The position numbers and the translations under genes are program-made. Below the pieces are notes generated by a model. It ran no database searches. It worked only from the letters and a program-made list of their open reading frames with translations, and was not told the DNA's origin. This document shows, one piece after another, positions 19,201 to 27,444 of a DNA stretch of 64,000 nucleotides. Source of the DNA: Polaromonas sp. CG_9.7. Its GTDB lineage: Bacteria > Pseudomonadota > Gammaproteobacteria > Burkholderiales > Burkholderiaceae_C. Each line of letters opens with the position of its first letter. The stretch's first letter is position 1. The stretch spans positions 310,001-374,000 of the forward strand of contig NZ_JADOVG010000001.1 of assembly GCF_015752205.1 (NCBI RefSeq), given 5' to 3'.

Positions 19201-20190
19201 ATGACACATCCGCGCGAAGTTCTCCTCGGCGCTCAGGCCGCAGCGGCTTTTTTGCCCGTTTGCGACCATTACAGCGGTGTGGAAGCGCGGATGCGCAAAA
19301 GCTTGCAGTTGCAGGCAGAAATGATCGAGGAGTTCGGCGCCTGCGTGTTCGACGTGACACTGGACTGTGAAGATGGCGCGCCGGTCGGCGGTGAAGCCGA
19401 CCATGCCGCCATGGTGGTGTCGCTCGCCGCATTGGCTGGCGACAAGGCCCGCGTCGCCGTTAGGGTGCATGCAGTTGGCCACCCGGCTTTTGACTCTGAC
19501 ATGGCCGTTATTGCCGGAAAACTTGGCAACCAGCTCTCACACATCATGGTTCCCAAGGTGGAATCCATCGATGACGTGATCAAGGCCGAGCAAGCGCTGC
19601 TGGCTGCATCGGCCGGGAATTTACCCCTGCATGTGCTGATCGAGTCCCCCCTTGCCGTTCGCAATGCCTTTGACATTGCCGCACACCCCCGCGTCCAGTC
19701 GCTCAGCTTTGGCCTGATGGACTTTGTCTCCAGCCATGGTGGCGCGATTCCTGCCGATGGCATGGACAGCCAGGGCCAGTTCACCCATCCGCTGGTCGTG
19801 CGCGCCAAACTTGAAATCGCTTCCGCCTGTCATGCTTATGGCAAGGTGCCTTCACATTGCGTGGTGACGGAATTCAACGATGCCACGGCCATGACGCTCG
19901 CCGCGCGGCGAGCCTCGCGTGAACTGGGCTACACCCGAATGTGGAGCATTCATCCAAATCAGATACGCTTCATTTTGGCGGCTTTTGCCCCAAGTGAGGA
20001 TGAAATTGGAAATGCTACAAAAATAATAGCTGCTGCTGCCCTTGTGGATTGGGCTCCCATTAGTTTTGATGGTAAATTGCATGACAGGGCGAGTTATCGC
20101 TATTTTTGGCAGGTGCTGGAGCGAGCCCACCAGACGGGCCGCACCCTGCCGCCTGACGCTCAAACTTATTTTACGGATGCTCCTGGATGA
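19201..20190 (+). CDS. CitE-like HpcH/HpaI-family CoA ester lyase
   Basis: A TIM-barrel lyase of the citrate-lyase-beta/malyl-CoA-lyase superfamily, 329 residues. Recognisable elements are the acidic metal site [43 protein letters not shown] and [14 protein letters not shown], and the end segment [18 protein letters not shown]. Its substrate cannot be named from sequence; similar genes next to mdh are common in this order. The start at 19201 gives the family N-terminus [19 protein letters not shown]. Residues about 270-290 are encoded by a copy of the dispersed repeat and use AT-rich codons. Confidence 0.85.
   Translation: MTHPREVLLGAQAAAAFLPVCDHYSGVEARMRKSLQLQAEMIEEFGACVFDVTLDCEDGAPVGGEADHAAMVVSLAALAGDKARVAVRVHAVGHPAFDSDMAVIAGKLGNQLSHIMVPKVESIDDVIKAEQALLAASAGNLPLHVLIESPLAVRNAFDIAAHPRVQSLSFGLMDFVSSHGGAIPADGMDSQGQFTHPLVVRAKLEIASACHAYGKVPSHCVVTEFNDATAMTLAARRASRELGYTRMWSIHPNQIRFILAAFAPSEDEIGNATKIIAAAALVDWAPISFDGKLHDRASYRYFWQVLERAHQTGRTLPPDAQTYFTDAPG
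20010..20072 (+). repeat. dispersed repeat, copy inside the CoA lyase gene
   Basis: Begins GCTAC-AAAAATA-ATAGC, continues TGCTGCTGCCC, and ends CATTAGTTTTGATGG. It is in frame ([21 protein letters not shown]) and in the same reading frame as the trpF copy; 19 bases are identical to that copy. Confidence 0.75.
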
Positions 20191-20216
20191 GCGCCAACCC
20201 AATGACGAGGAATCGT

Positions 20217-20879
20217 ATGAAAACCCAACCCTTCGCCACCCTCGCCGCCGCTTTGGCTGCTGCTTTCCTTCTGGCCGCTGCGCCTATGGCACAGGCAGAG
20301 ACTGACAAGACGTCTGACAAGGCGGCGCCCGGCAAGACAAGCGCTACCAAGCCTGCGGCCAGCAAAACTGCAGCAGCCAAGGCCGACAAGCCAGCGGTTA
20401 AAAAGAAGGCTGAAAAGAAGCCGAAGGTTTCTGCCAGCCGTACCAGCCTCAAGAGTGCTGCCGTCAACGTGGCGGCCGGAATCCAGGCTGCCGAGGCCGC
20501 CATGACACCAACTGAACTGGCAATTGCCGAACGAGTGCAAGTGGGCAAGATGCCGTGCGAACTGGGCGCTTCGGTCACGCTGACCGCCGACGCCAAGAAT
20601 CCCGGTTACTTCGACATGCAAGGCAAGAACTTCAGTTACCGCATGTTTCCAGTGGCCACTTCCACCGGTGCCATTCGTCTGGAAGACCAGAATGCCGGCG
20701 CTGTCTGGCTGCAACTTGCCAATAAATCGATGCTGATGAGCCAAAAGCAGGGCATTCGTCTGGCGGACGAATGCGTCAGTCCTGAGCAAATGATCGTGGC
20801 GCAGAACCTTAAATTGCATCCGCCCGCCAGTATTCTGGATGCGCCTCCAGTGGTGGCCAATCCGGTCCCGGCCCAGTAA
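20217..20879 (+). CDS. periplasmic protein of unknown function with Lys/Ala-rich linker
   Basis: 220 residues. A signal peptide (KTQPFATLAAALAAAFLL, ending MAQA) is followed by a histone-H1-like Lys/Ala/Thr-rich stretch of about 50 residues (for example TKPAASKTAAAKADKPAVKK). A conserved-looking C-terminal domain follows, with ERVQVGKMPCELGASVTL and MFPVATSTGAIRLEDQ. The start at 20217 has ACGAGGAA eight bases upstream; an upstream ATG at 20187 overlaps the lyase stop but breaks the signal peptide. It lies between the CoA lyase and acnB, probably in one transcript. I do not recognise the family. Confidence 0.75.
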   Translation: MKTQPFATLAAALAAAFLLAAAPMAQAETDKTSDKAAPGKTSATKPAASKTAAAKADKPAVKKKAEKKPKVSASRTSLKSAAVNVAAGIQAAEAAMTPTELAIAERVQVGKMPCELGASVTLTADAKNPGYFDMQGKNFSYRMFPVATSTGAIRLEDQNAGAVWLQLANKSMLMSQKQGIRLADECVSPEQMIVAQNLKLHPPASILDAPPVVANPVPAQ

Positions 20880-20933
20880 AGCGTTTTTCTTCTCGTCGCC
20901 ACGATTTCTTATAACTTCAATCTGAGGGTAGCC

Positions 20934-23549
20934 ATGTCATCCGAGTTTCTGCCAACCTACCGCAACCATGTTGCCGAACGTGCTGTTTTGGGTATTCCAC
21001 CGTTGCCTTTGACTGCCCAGCAAACCGGCGAGGTCATAGAACTGCTGAAGAACCCGCCCGTAGGCGAGGACGTTTTTCTGCTCAACCTGATCACCCACCG
21101 CGTACCGGCTGGCGTCGATGCCGCCGCCAAGGTCAAGGCCAGCTACCTGGCTGCCGTGGCGCACGGCACTGAAAAATCTTCACTGCTTTCGCGTGAAAAA
21201 GCCACGCAACTGCTGGGCACCATGCTGGGTGGCTACAACATCAGCCCCATGATTGCGCTGCTTGATGACGCCGATGACAGCGTTGCAGCGCAAGCGGCCA
21301 GCGGCCTGAAAAATACCTTGTTGATGTTCGACCAGTTTCATGACGTGCAGGAAAAGGCCGAAAAAGGCAACCACTTCGCCAAGGCTGTGCTGCAAAGCTG
21401 GGCCGATGCCGAATGGTTCACCAGCCGCCCTGAAGTGCCTGAATCGATCCAGCTGACTGTGTTCAAGGTCGCTGGCGAAATCAATACCGACGATCTGTCG
21501 CCCGCACCCGACGCCTGGAGCCGCCCCGACATTCCATTGCATGCACTGGCCATGCACAAGAATGCCCGTCCCGGCGTCACGCCAGAAGAAGACGGCAAGC
21601 GCGGTCCGGTCAAGTTCATTGAGGAACTCAAGGCCAAAGGCAATCTCGTGGCCTATGTGGGCGACGTGGTCGGCACCGGTTCTTCGCGCAAGTCCGCCAC
21701 CAACTCGGTGTTGTGGTTCACCGGCGAAGACATTCCCTTTGTGCCGAACAAGCGTTTTGGCGGCGTCTGCCTGGGCAGCAAGATTGCCCCGATTTTCTAC
21801 AACACCATGGAAGACTCGGGCGCATTGCCAATCGAACTTGATGTGTCGCAAATGAACATGGGCGACGTGGTCGAACTGCGCCCCTACGAAGGTAAAGCAC
21901 TGAAAAACGGCGAAGTGATCGCCGAATTCAAGCTCAAAAGCGACGTGTTGTTTGACGAGGTGCGCGCTGGCGGCCGCATTCCGCTGATCGTCGGTCGTGG
22001 CCTGACAGCCAAAGCCCGCGCCGCGTTGGGCTTGCCTGTGTCAACGCTGTTCCGCTTGCCGCAAGACCCTGAAGCCACCGAGCGTGGCTTCACGCTGGCG
22101 CAAAAGATGGTCGGCCGCGCGGTCGGCTTGCCGGAAGGCCAGGGCGTTCGTCCCGGAACCTATTGCGAACCCAAGATGACCTCGGTCGGCTCGCAGGACA
22201 CCACCGGCCCGATGACCCGCGATGAGTTGAAAGACCTGGCCTGCCTCGGTTTCTCGGCTGACCTGGTCATGCAGTCGTTTTGCCACACCGCCGCCTACCC
22301 CAAGCCGGTCGATGTGAAGATGCACCACGAACTGCCTGACTTCATGAGCGACCGGGGCGGCATTCCGCTGCGTCCGGGCGACGGCATTATCCACAGCTGG
22401 CTTAACCGCATGCTGCTGCCCGACACCGTCGGCACCGGCGGCGACAGCCACACGCGTTTCCCCATCGGCATCAGCTTTCCGGCCGGCTCCGGCCTCGTGG
22501 CTTTCGGCGCGGCTACCGGCGTCATGCCGCTGGACATGCCCGAGTCGGTGCTGGTGCGCTTCAAGGGCGAGATGCAGCCCGGCATCACGCTTCGTGATCT
22601 GGTCAACGCCATTCCGCTGTACGCCATCAAGGCCGGCTTGCTGACCGTGGCCAAGCAGGGCAAGGTCAACATTTTCTCGGGCCGCATCCTGGAAATCGAA
22701 GGGTTGCCAAACCTGAAGGTCGAGCAGGCGTTTGAATTGAGCGATGCGTCGGCCGAGCGGTCTGCCGGCGGCTGCACGGTGCACCTGAACAAGGAACCGA
22801 TCATTGAGTACATCACCAGCAACATCACCATGCTGAAGTGGATGATTGCCACCGGTTATTCGGATGTGCGCACCATCAAGCGCCGCATTACCGCGATGGA
22901 AGCCTGGCTGGCCGACCCGCAATTGCTCAAGGGCGATGACGACGCAGAATACGCCGCCATTATCGAGATTGACCTGGCTGACATCCACGAGCCCATCGTG
23001 GCTTGCCCGAACGATCCGGACGATGTAAAAACCCTGGCTGATGTCGCCGGCAGCGTCATCGACGAAGTGTTCATTGGCAGCTGCATGACCAACATCGGCC
23101 ATTTCCGCGCCGCGTCCAAGCTGCTCGAAGGCAAGCGTGACATTCCTGTCAAGCTGTGGATGGCGCCACCGACCAAGATGGACGCCAAGCAACTGAGCGA
23201 AGAAGGCCATTACGGCGTGCTGGGTTCTGCTGGCGCGCGCATGGAAATGCCCGGCTGCTCGCTGTGCATGGGCAACCAGGCGCAGGTGAAGGAGGGCGCT
23301 ACCGTGTTTTCGACCTCGACACGCAACTTTCCGAACCGTCTGGGCAAAAATTCCAACGTCTACCTGGGTTCCGCCGAACTGGCCGCTATCTGCTCCAAGC
23401 TGGGCCGCATACCGACCCGGGCCGAGTACATGGCCGACATGCAGGTATTGACAGCGTCAAGCGCCCAGGTGTACCAGTACCTGAACTTTGACCGGGTCAA
23501 GGACTACACCGACATGGCAGATACGGTGAAGGATGGCGTGCCGGCATAA
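20934..23549 (+). CDS. acnB: aconitate hydratase B (bifunctional 2-methylisocitrate dehydratase)
   Basis: Interconverts citrate and isocitrate with a labile [4Fe-4S] cluster and also hydrates 2-methylaconitate. The 871 residues follow the AcnB layout: N-terminal HEAT-like domain (MSSEFLPTYRNHVAERAVLG), then the swivelling domain (GTGSSRKSATNSVLWFTG), then the catalytic domains with GTGGDSHTRFPIGISFPAGS and cluster ligands in GSCMTNIGHFRA and PGCSLCMGNQAQ. It is the last gene of the mdh arm and ends at a strong terminator. Confidence 0.97.
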   Translation: MSSEFLPTYRNHVAERAVLGIPPLPLTAQQTGEVIELLKNPPVGEDVFLLNLITHRVPAGVDAAAKVKASYLAAVAHGTEKSSLLSREKATQLLGTMLGGYNISPMIALLDDADDSVAAQAASGLKNTLLMFDQFHDVQEKAEKGNHFAKAVLQSWADAEWFTSRPEVPESIQLTVFKVAGEINTDDLSPAPDAWSRPDIPLHALAMHKNARPGVTPEEDGKRGPVKFIEELKAKGNLVAYVGDVVGTGSSRKSATNSVLWFTGEDIPFVPNKRFGGVCLGSKIAPIFYNTMEDSGALPIELDVSQMNMGDVVELRPYEGKALKNGEVIAEFKLKSDVLFDEVRAGGRIPLIVGRGLTAKARAALGLPVSTLFRLPQDPEATERGFTLAQKMVGRAVGLPEGQGVRPGTYCEPKMTSVGSQDTTGPMTRDELKDLACLGFSADLVMQSFCHTAAYPKPVDVKMHHELPDFMSDRGGIPLRPGDGIIHSWLNRMLLPDTVGTGGDSHTRFPIGISFPAGSGLVAFGAATGVMPLDMPESVLVRFKGEMQPGITLRDLVNAIPLYAIKAGLLTVAKQGKVNIFSGRILEIEGLPNLKVEQAFELSDASAERSAGGCTVHLNKEPIIEYITSNITMLKWMIATGYSDVRTIKRRITAMEAWLADPQLLKGDDDAEYAAIIEIDLADIHEPIVACPNDPDDVKTLADVAGSVIDEVFIGSCMTNIGHFRAASKLLEGKRDIPVKLWMAPPTKMDAKQLSEEGHYGVLGSAGARMEMPGCSLCMGNQAQVKEGATVFSTSTRNFPNRLGKNSNVYLGSAELAAICSKLGRIPTRAEYMADMQVLTASSAQVYQYLNFDRVKDYTDMADTVKDGVPA

Positions 23550-23572
23550 GCCCTTCAGGGCCAGGCAGCCGA

Positions 23573-23608
23573 AAAAAAGCCCCGTCACGAAGGTGACGGG
23601 GCTTTTTT
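23573..23608 (+). terminator. rho-independent terminator after acnB
   Basis: Perfect 11 bp stem, AGCCCCGTCAC paired with GTGACGGGGCT around the loop GAAG (23578-23603), followed by TTTTTT. An A-run precedes it, so it may also serve the convergent hflK-hflC transcript. Confidence 0.93.
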
Positions 23609-23672
23609 ATGTCTGTGGTCCGAGCACATCAGAACAAAGTCCGGTTCAGGCTACCCCGCCTGAGGCACACAC

Positions 23673-24647
23673 TCAGCGCGTCGACCGGGTATTGCCCGGC
23701 ATTCCGGACTGCTTCAGGTAGCGGTAATAGTCGCTGTCAGTGGTCATGATCATCACGGAATTCTTGTTTTGCCCTTCCTTGTAGGCTTCCAGGGTGCGGG
23801 AGAACGCGTAAAACTCGGGATCGGCGTTGTAGGCCTCGCCATAGACGCGGGCGGCCTCGGCATCCGCCTTGCCCCGGATTTCCTGGACCTTGCGATAGGC
23901 GCTGGACCGGATTTCACTCAGTTCTTTGCCCATGGTACCGAGAATCTCGGCGCTCTGACCTTCACCTTCCGAGCGGAACTGCGCGGCAATGCGCTTGCGT
24001 TCCGAGATCATCCGTGAATAGACTCTTTCACGCACGCTTTCCACATAGTCAAGGCGCTTGATGCGCACATCCACCAGCTCTATTCCATACTGCGGCATGA
24101 TTTTTCGGGCTTCCATCAGGATGGTTCGTGTGATCTCCTCGCGTCCACGCGAGACCTGCTGTTTCAGCTGCTCCTGCACCTCTGCCGGTGCTTCTTCGAC
24201 CGCCTGTCCAGCGGGCGCTTCCCATGAGGCGCTGCGGACCAGTTCCACCAGTTCGCTGCCCGACACCTGATCGCGCACCACTGAATCGATGATGTCGTCC
24301 AGGCGGGAGCGAGCGCCTGTCTCTGTGGCAACGCTTTCGAGGAAGGTCGTGGCATCGGCAATGCGCCAGCGTGCCGTTGTGTCTATCCAGATGAACTCTC
24401 GCCCTTTGGTGGGAATCTGGTTGGGTGCACCGTCCCAGATCAACAGGCGCTTTTCAAAAAGTCGAACGTCCTGGATGAAGGGGATCTTGATGTGCAGCCC
24501 GGCTTCGGTGACGGGTTTTCCGACAGGCCGCCCGAACTGGACGATCACTGCCTGCTTGCCCTCTTCCAGGGTATAAAAGGTTCCCGAGAAGGCGATGATG
24601 GCCGTCAGAACCAAGGCCCCCAATCCGATGGTGATTGATTTCTTCAT
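23673..24647 (-). CDS. hflC: HflC-type SPFH membrane protein
   Basis: 324 residues. An N-terminal signal anchor (KSITIGLGALVLTAIIAFSG) is followed by a band-7/SPFH domain (YTLEEGKQAVIVQFGRPVG through VRIKRLDYVESVRERVYSRM) and an Ala/Glu-rich helical tail. HflC pairs with HflK to form a periplasmic cage around the protease FtsH. An acidic Ala/Glu insert (EAPAGQAVEEAPAEVQEQLK, near residue 145) precedes the ISRGREEITR helix. Its ATG overlaps the hflK stop (ATGA). The usual companions hfq, hflX and hisZ are absent, so this is probably a second HflKC pair. Confidence 0.9.
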   Translation of the reverse strand: MKKSITIGLGALVLTAIIAFSGTFYTLEEGKQAVIVQFGRPVGKPVTEAGLHIKIPFIQDVRLFEKRLLIWDGAPNQIPTKGREFIWIDTTARWRIADATTFLESVATETGARSRLDDIIDSVVRDQVSGSELVELVRSASWEAPAGQAVEEAPAEVQEQLKQQVSRGREEITRTILMEARKIMPQYGIELVDVRIKRLDYVESVRERVYSRMISERKRIAAQFRSEGEGQSAEILGTMGKELSEIRSSAYRKVQEIRGKADAEAARVYGEAYNADPEFYAFSRTLEAYKEGQNKNSVMIMTTDSDYYRYLKQSGMPGNTRSTR

Positions 24648-25708
24648 GGCAGTTTTGCTCCTTTGATGGCTTCTGGCAGCCTGCTTGCGCCGCTTGTGGG
24701 CACAGGTAACTGGCCCCCATCCATGCTAATCAGCGGCAGCATGGCACGCTGCTCGCTATCGACGATATACACGGCTTTCGCGTCCGGCAGGATGCTGCCC
24801 ATGGCTTCCAGATAAAGCCGGCTGCGGGTGACTTCAGGCGACTTCTTGTAATCGGCAAGAATGGCCTTGAAACGCGTTGCTTCGCCCTCGGCGCGGTTGA
24901 CCCGCTCGACGGCGTAGCCTTCGGCTTCGGTGACCGTCTGGACCGCCTCTCCACGCGCCTTGGGAATCTCGCGATTGGCTTGTTCCTGCGCCTGATTGAT
25001 GGTTCGCTCTTTGTCCTGGCGCGCCTCATTGACTTCGTTGAACGCGGGCTTGACGCTGTCTGGCGGCGTCACATCTTGAAGCTCCACCGTCACCAGCTGG
25101 ACTCCCGTGCCATAGGCCGTAAGGATTTTTTGCATCTCCTCTTTGACCTTTAGGGAAATACCGACCCGGCCGACAGTCAGTACATCGCTGCCCAAACGGT
25201 TGCCAACCACCCGCCGCATGACGGCCTCGGCTGTGTCCCGTATCGTCTGTCGCGATTCCCGCACCTCGAAAAGGTAGCTGGTCGGGTCTTCAATCCGGTA
25301 CTGGACAATCCACTGCACATCGATCACGTTGAGGTCGCCGCTCAACATCAGCGACACTTCCTTGTAAGGGTTGTTGTTGGCGGCATACTGGGTTCGCGCA
25401 CCACCTGGACCGCCGGCATCGGTCGTGACGAAGCCAAACTCCTCTTTCAGCACGCGGGCTGTAGGCACCATCCGGACTTTCTCGATCCCGCTGGGGAACT
25501 TGAAATGCAGTCCGGGACCGACCGTGCGGTCCACTGCGCCAAAACGCTGGACGATCCCGGTTTCCTCGGGTTGCACCGTGAACCAGCTCGTGGCGAAAAA
25601 GAACAAAAGCAATACCCCGGCGGCAATCATGCGAATCGATCTGCCGCCGAGCCCGGCGGCACGTTTTCGCAAGGCGGCGACAACATCTTCGGGGTCATAA
25701 GTGGGCAT
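24644..25708 (-). CDS. hflK: HflK-type SPFH membrane protein
   Basis: 354 residues starting MPTYDPEDVVAALRKRAAG. A transmembrane helix (AAGVLLLFFFATSWFTV, near residue 30) leads into the SPFH domain with EETGIVQRFGAVDRTVGPGL, followed by a long helical region rich in Glu/Arg. The start at 25708 has AAAGGA nine bases upstream. The glycine-rich cytoplasmic N-terminus of canonical HflK, usually 50 or more residues, is missing here. It is translationally coupled to hflC, and the pair acts on FtsH in the inner membrane by family analogy. Confidence 0.9.
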   Translation of the reverse strand: MPTYDPEDVVAALRKRAAGLGGRSIRMIAAGVLLLFFFATSWFTVQPEETGIVQRFGAVDRTVGPGLHFKFPSGIEKVRMVPTARVLKEEFGFVTTDAGGPGGARTQYAANNNPYKEVSLMLSGDLNVIDVQWIVQYRIEDPTSYLFEVRESRQTIRDTAEAVMRRVVGNRLGSDVLTVGRVGISLKVKEEMQKILTAYGTGVQLVTVELQDVTPPDSVKPAFNEVNEARQDKERTINQAQEQANREIPKARGEAVQTVTEAEGYAVERVNRAEGEATRFKAILADYKKSPEVTRSRLYLEAMGSILPDAKAVYIVDSEQRAMLPLISMDGGQLPVPTSGASRLPEAIKGAKLP

Positions 25709-26447
25709 GGTTTTCCTTTCAGGAATGCGTGAGATGCCGCACGGCATGGCCGTGGCCCATCTCGAGAGGTAAAGAGAATCTTGAACGGCGCCGCATTCTT
25801 GTTGATGCGATGGCGCTGTCAGCGACCCGTCCAGCGCCTGGCGCCTGTCACGGGAGTCGGCAGTTCCTGGCCGAGCGGATTGCGGGGATTTGAGCGCGTG
25901 CGTCAGGCGCAGCGTCGGGGTGATGACCTTGTTGCCGGTCTGGGGCAAGCGGTCTGTGTTGTCCATCACCCATGGAAAAATCCAGCTTGCTCGACACTTT
26001 TACGTCTGTAAGCGAGGTGATGGTTTGTACTTTATTGTAAGTGCAGGTACCCCAGCAGTCCGTTTGGCCCTGAAAAGCCGTTCAACGCATGTTGATTTTC
26101 GACTGGCTGATCAGCCCGTTGAAAACAGCTGATTGCCTTCCTGGACAGGAACGCTGCGTTGTTTGCCACCAGGCTCGGCAACATAAAGCCTTTTTGGCTG
26201 GACAGACATGCGCGCCGCTCGCGACATGCTCAACTGTGACGCGAAGGTAGTAAAAGCACAGCTGAATCAAACCGCCAACGGCCTTGCTTTCATGCGCTGA
26301 TCAATCAGGTCAATCGACGTATGACGTGGAAAATTTGATTTTCAAGCTCAAGCATGCAGCGCACAAGCCTGGTTTTTGCGCATGACTGCCGGATTTATTG
26401 GAGCCCCGGGTTTGTTGACGTAATCAGGGGCTCGGTGAAGTAAGCGT
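25709..26447. other. 739-base gap without a recognisable gene
   Basis: This gap lies upstream of hflK and downstream of the stress protein gene. Only short, mutually overlapping open frames are present, none with a credible ribosome site and recognisable sequence. The part nearest hflK holds a hairpin. The rest may include a decayed gene, but I cannot support one. Confidence 0.5.
25731..25763 (-). other. hairpin in the hflK leader
   Basis: GAGATG...CATCTC arms with CCGCACGGC facing GCCGTGG give a stem of about 15 pairs with one interruption, ending 23 bases before the hflK ATG and just upstream of its ribosome site. No T-run follows, so it is more likely an mRNA 5' structure than a terminator. 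Confidence 0.35.
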
Positions 26448-26963
26448 TCAGGACAGGTTGAGCTCTTTGTGCTCGCCAAAATTTTTCGGTGGCTCGCCGG
26501 TGACAGCCGCCTTGGCCATGCGCACCAGCTGGACCATCTTGCTTTCCTTCACATCCCAGTATTCGGCATGGCCGATCAGGACTTCCAGCAGCGCGACGTC
26601 TGGATCGGTTGGGCCGCCCGGGAACCAGGCCTTGGCCATCGGCGTCCACAGCGTTTCTTTTTTGCCCATGTCTTCTACGATCAGCGCCTTGCCAGACACG
26701 GAAACATAGCTGTCTTCGCCGGTGTCGGCATAGGACACGTTGACGTTGTCGTCCTGAGCAATATGTTCAGCAATTTCGCCGCTGCGGGAAACGAAGAAGT
26801 ACAAGCGGTTCCCTTCATCCATGTTTTTGTTTTGTGTCGTCAACGGCTGGCTGTGCATCATGCCGTTTGCGTGGCGGTGGACGAACATGCCGAACTTGAT
26901 GTCCTTGATCAAATCCCAAAGTTTTTGATGCTCTGTTGTCGTGGTGGTTGACGTGGTGCTCAT
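26448..26963 (-). CDS. pyridoxamine 5'-phosphate oxidase-fold general stress protein (GS26 family)
   Basis: 171 residues with a split-barrel flavin-binding fold: LWDLIKDIKFGMFVHRHANG, RLYFFVSRSGEIAEHIAQD, VNVSYADTGEDSYVSVSG and the long AWFPGGPTDPDVALLEVLIG segment typical of the general-stress-protein-26 family. The N-terminus is an odd Thr/Ser run (STTSTTTTT). Members bind FMN or related cofactors, but the reaction is unknown. The gene stands alone, with AT-rich gaps on both sides. Confidence 0.85.
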   Translation of the reverse strand: MSTTSTTTTTEHQKLWDLIKDIKFGMFVHRHANGMMHSQPLTTQNKNMDEGNRLYFFVSRSGEIAEHIAQDDNVNVSYADTGEDSYVSVSGKALIVEDMGKKETLWTPMAKAWFPGGPTDPDVALLEVLIGHAEYWDVKESKMVQLVRMAKAAVTGEPPKNFGEHKELNLS

Positions 26964-27444
26964 GAAATCTCCGTGAAGTGGTTGAGTTGCGCATTCAATT
27001 TAGGCCAGTGAATGCCAAACACGAATCAGCCGCTGGCTTGCCTGGCTGTCGGTACTTGCCGATAAGCCAGGTGTAAGAGATCAGTGGATTTCAGCCTGTT
27101 GCCAACGCTGTGTCGAATTCGGCTGTTTTTCAACGAGAACAGGCTTTTGCGCTTGCCTATCGTGTATTTTCTGCTATTAAAAAATATTTTCAGCTTGGAG
27201 GCTTAGTGGCTACGCGATCACGCTGACGTGTCAATCGAACGGGTTCAGTACAGCGCCTGGCAACACTTTGCCAGGCAAGCCGGCGGCCTGGTGTATTTCG
27301 GATCACTTCAACGTCATCTGACCGCTGTCAAAGCCGCCGACCCTAAAGCGCTTGCGCTGCAACGGGTCGTTTGGCATTTTTGTTCCAGGTTGGCCCGCTG
27401 CCTGCCAGAATGTGACTTGATGATTTACCCCAAAGGAGACTGCC
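26964..27444. promoter_or_regulatory. 481-base intergenic region upstream of acnA
   Basis: Divergent control region between the stress protein gene and acnA. It holds one copy of the dispersed repeat (27137-27193). A ribosome site AAAGGAG lies seven bases before the acnA ATG. A GGAGG at 27196 precedes a GTG codon, but that frame stops after six codons. Confidence 0.45.
27137..27193 (-). repeat. dispersed repeat copy upstream of acnA (degenerate)
   Basis: On the minus strand it reads ...TTTTTTAATAGC, then ACACGATAGG, then AAGCGCAAAAGCCTGTT. The right half closely matches the copy at 36101-36158 (GCGCAAAAGCCTATTT). The left GCTAT arm is degenerate. Confidence 0.45.

Noticed and set aside
26082-26270. 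Short minus-strand open frame in the gap upstream of hflK
   Set aside because: 62 codons, unusual Cys/Trp-rich composition, no ribosome site and no family resemblance.
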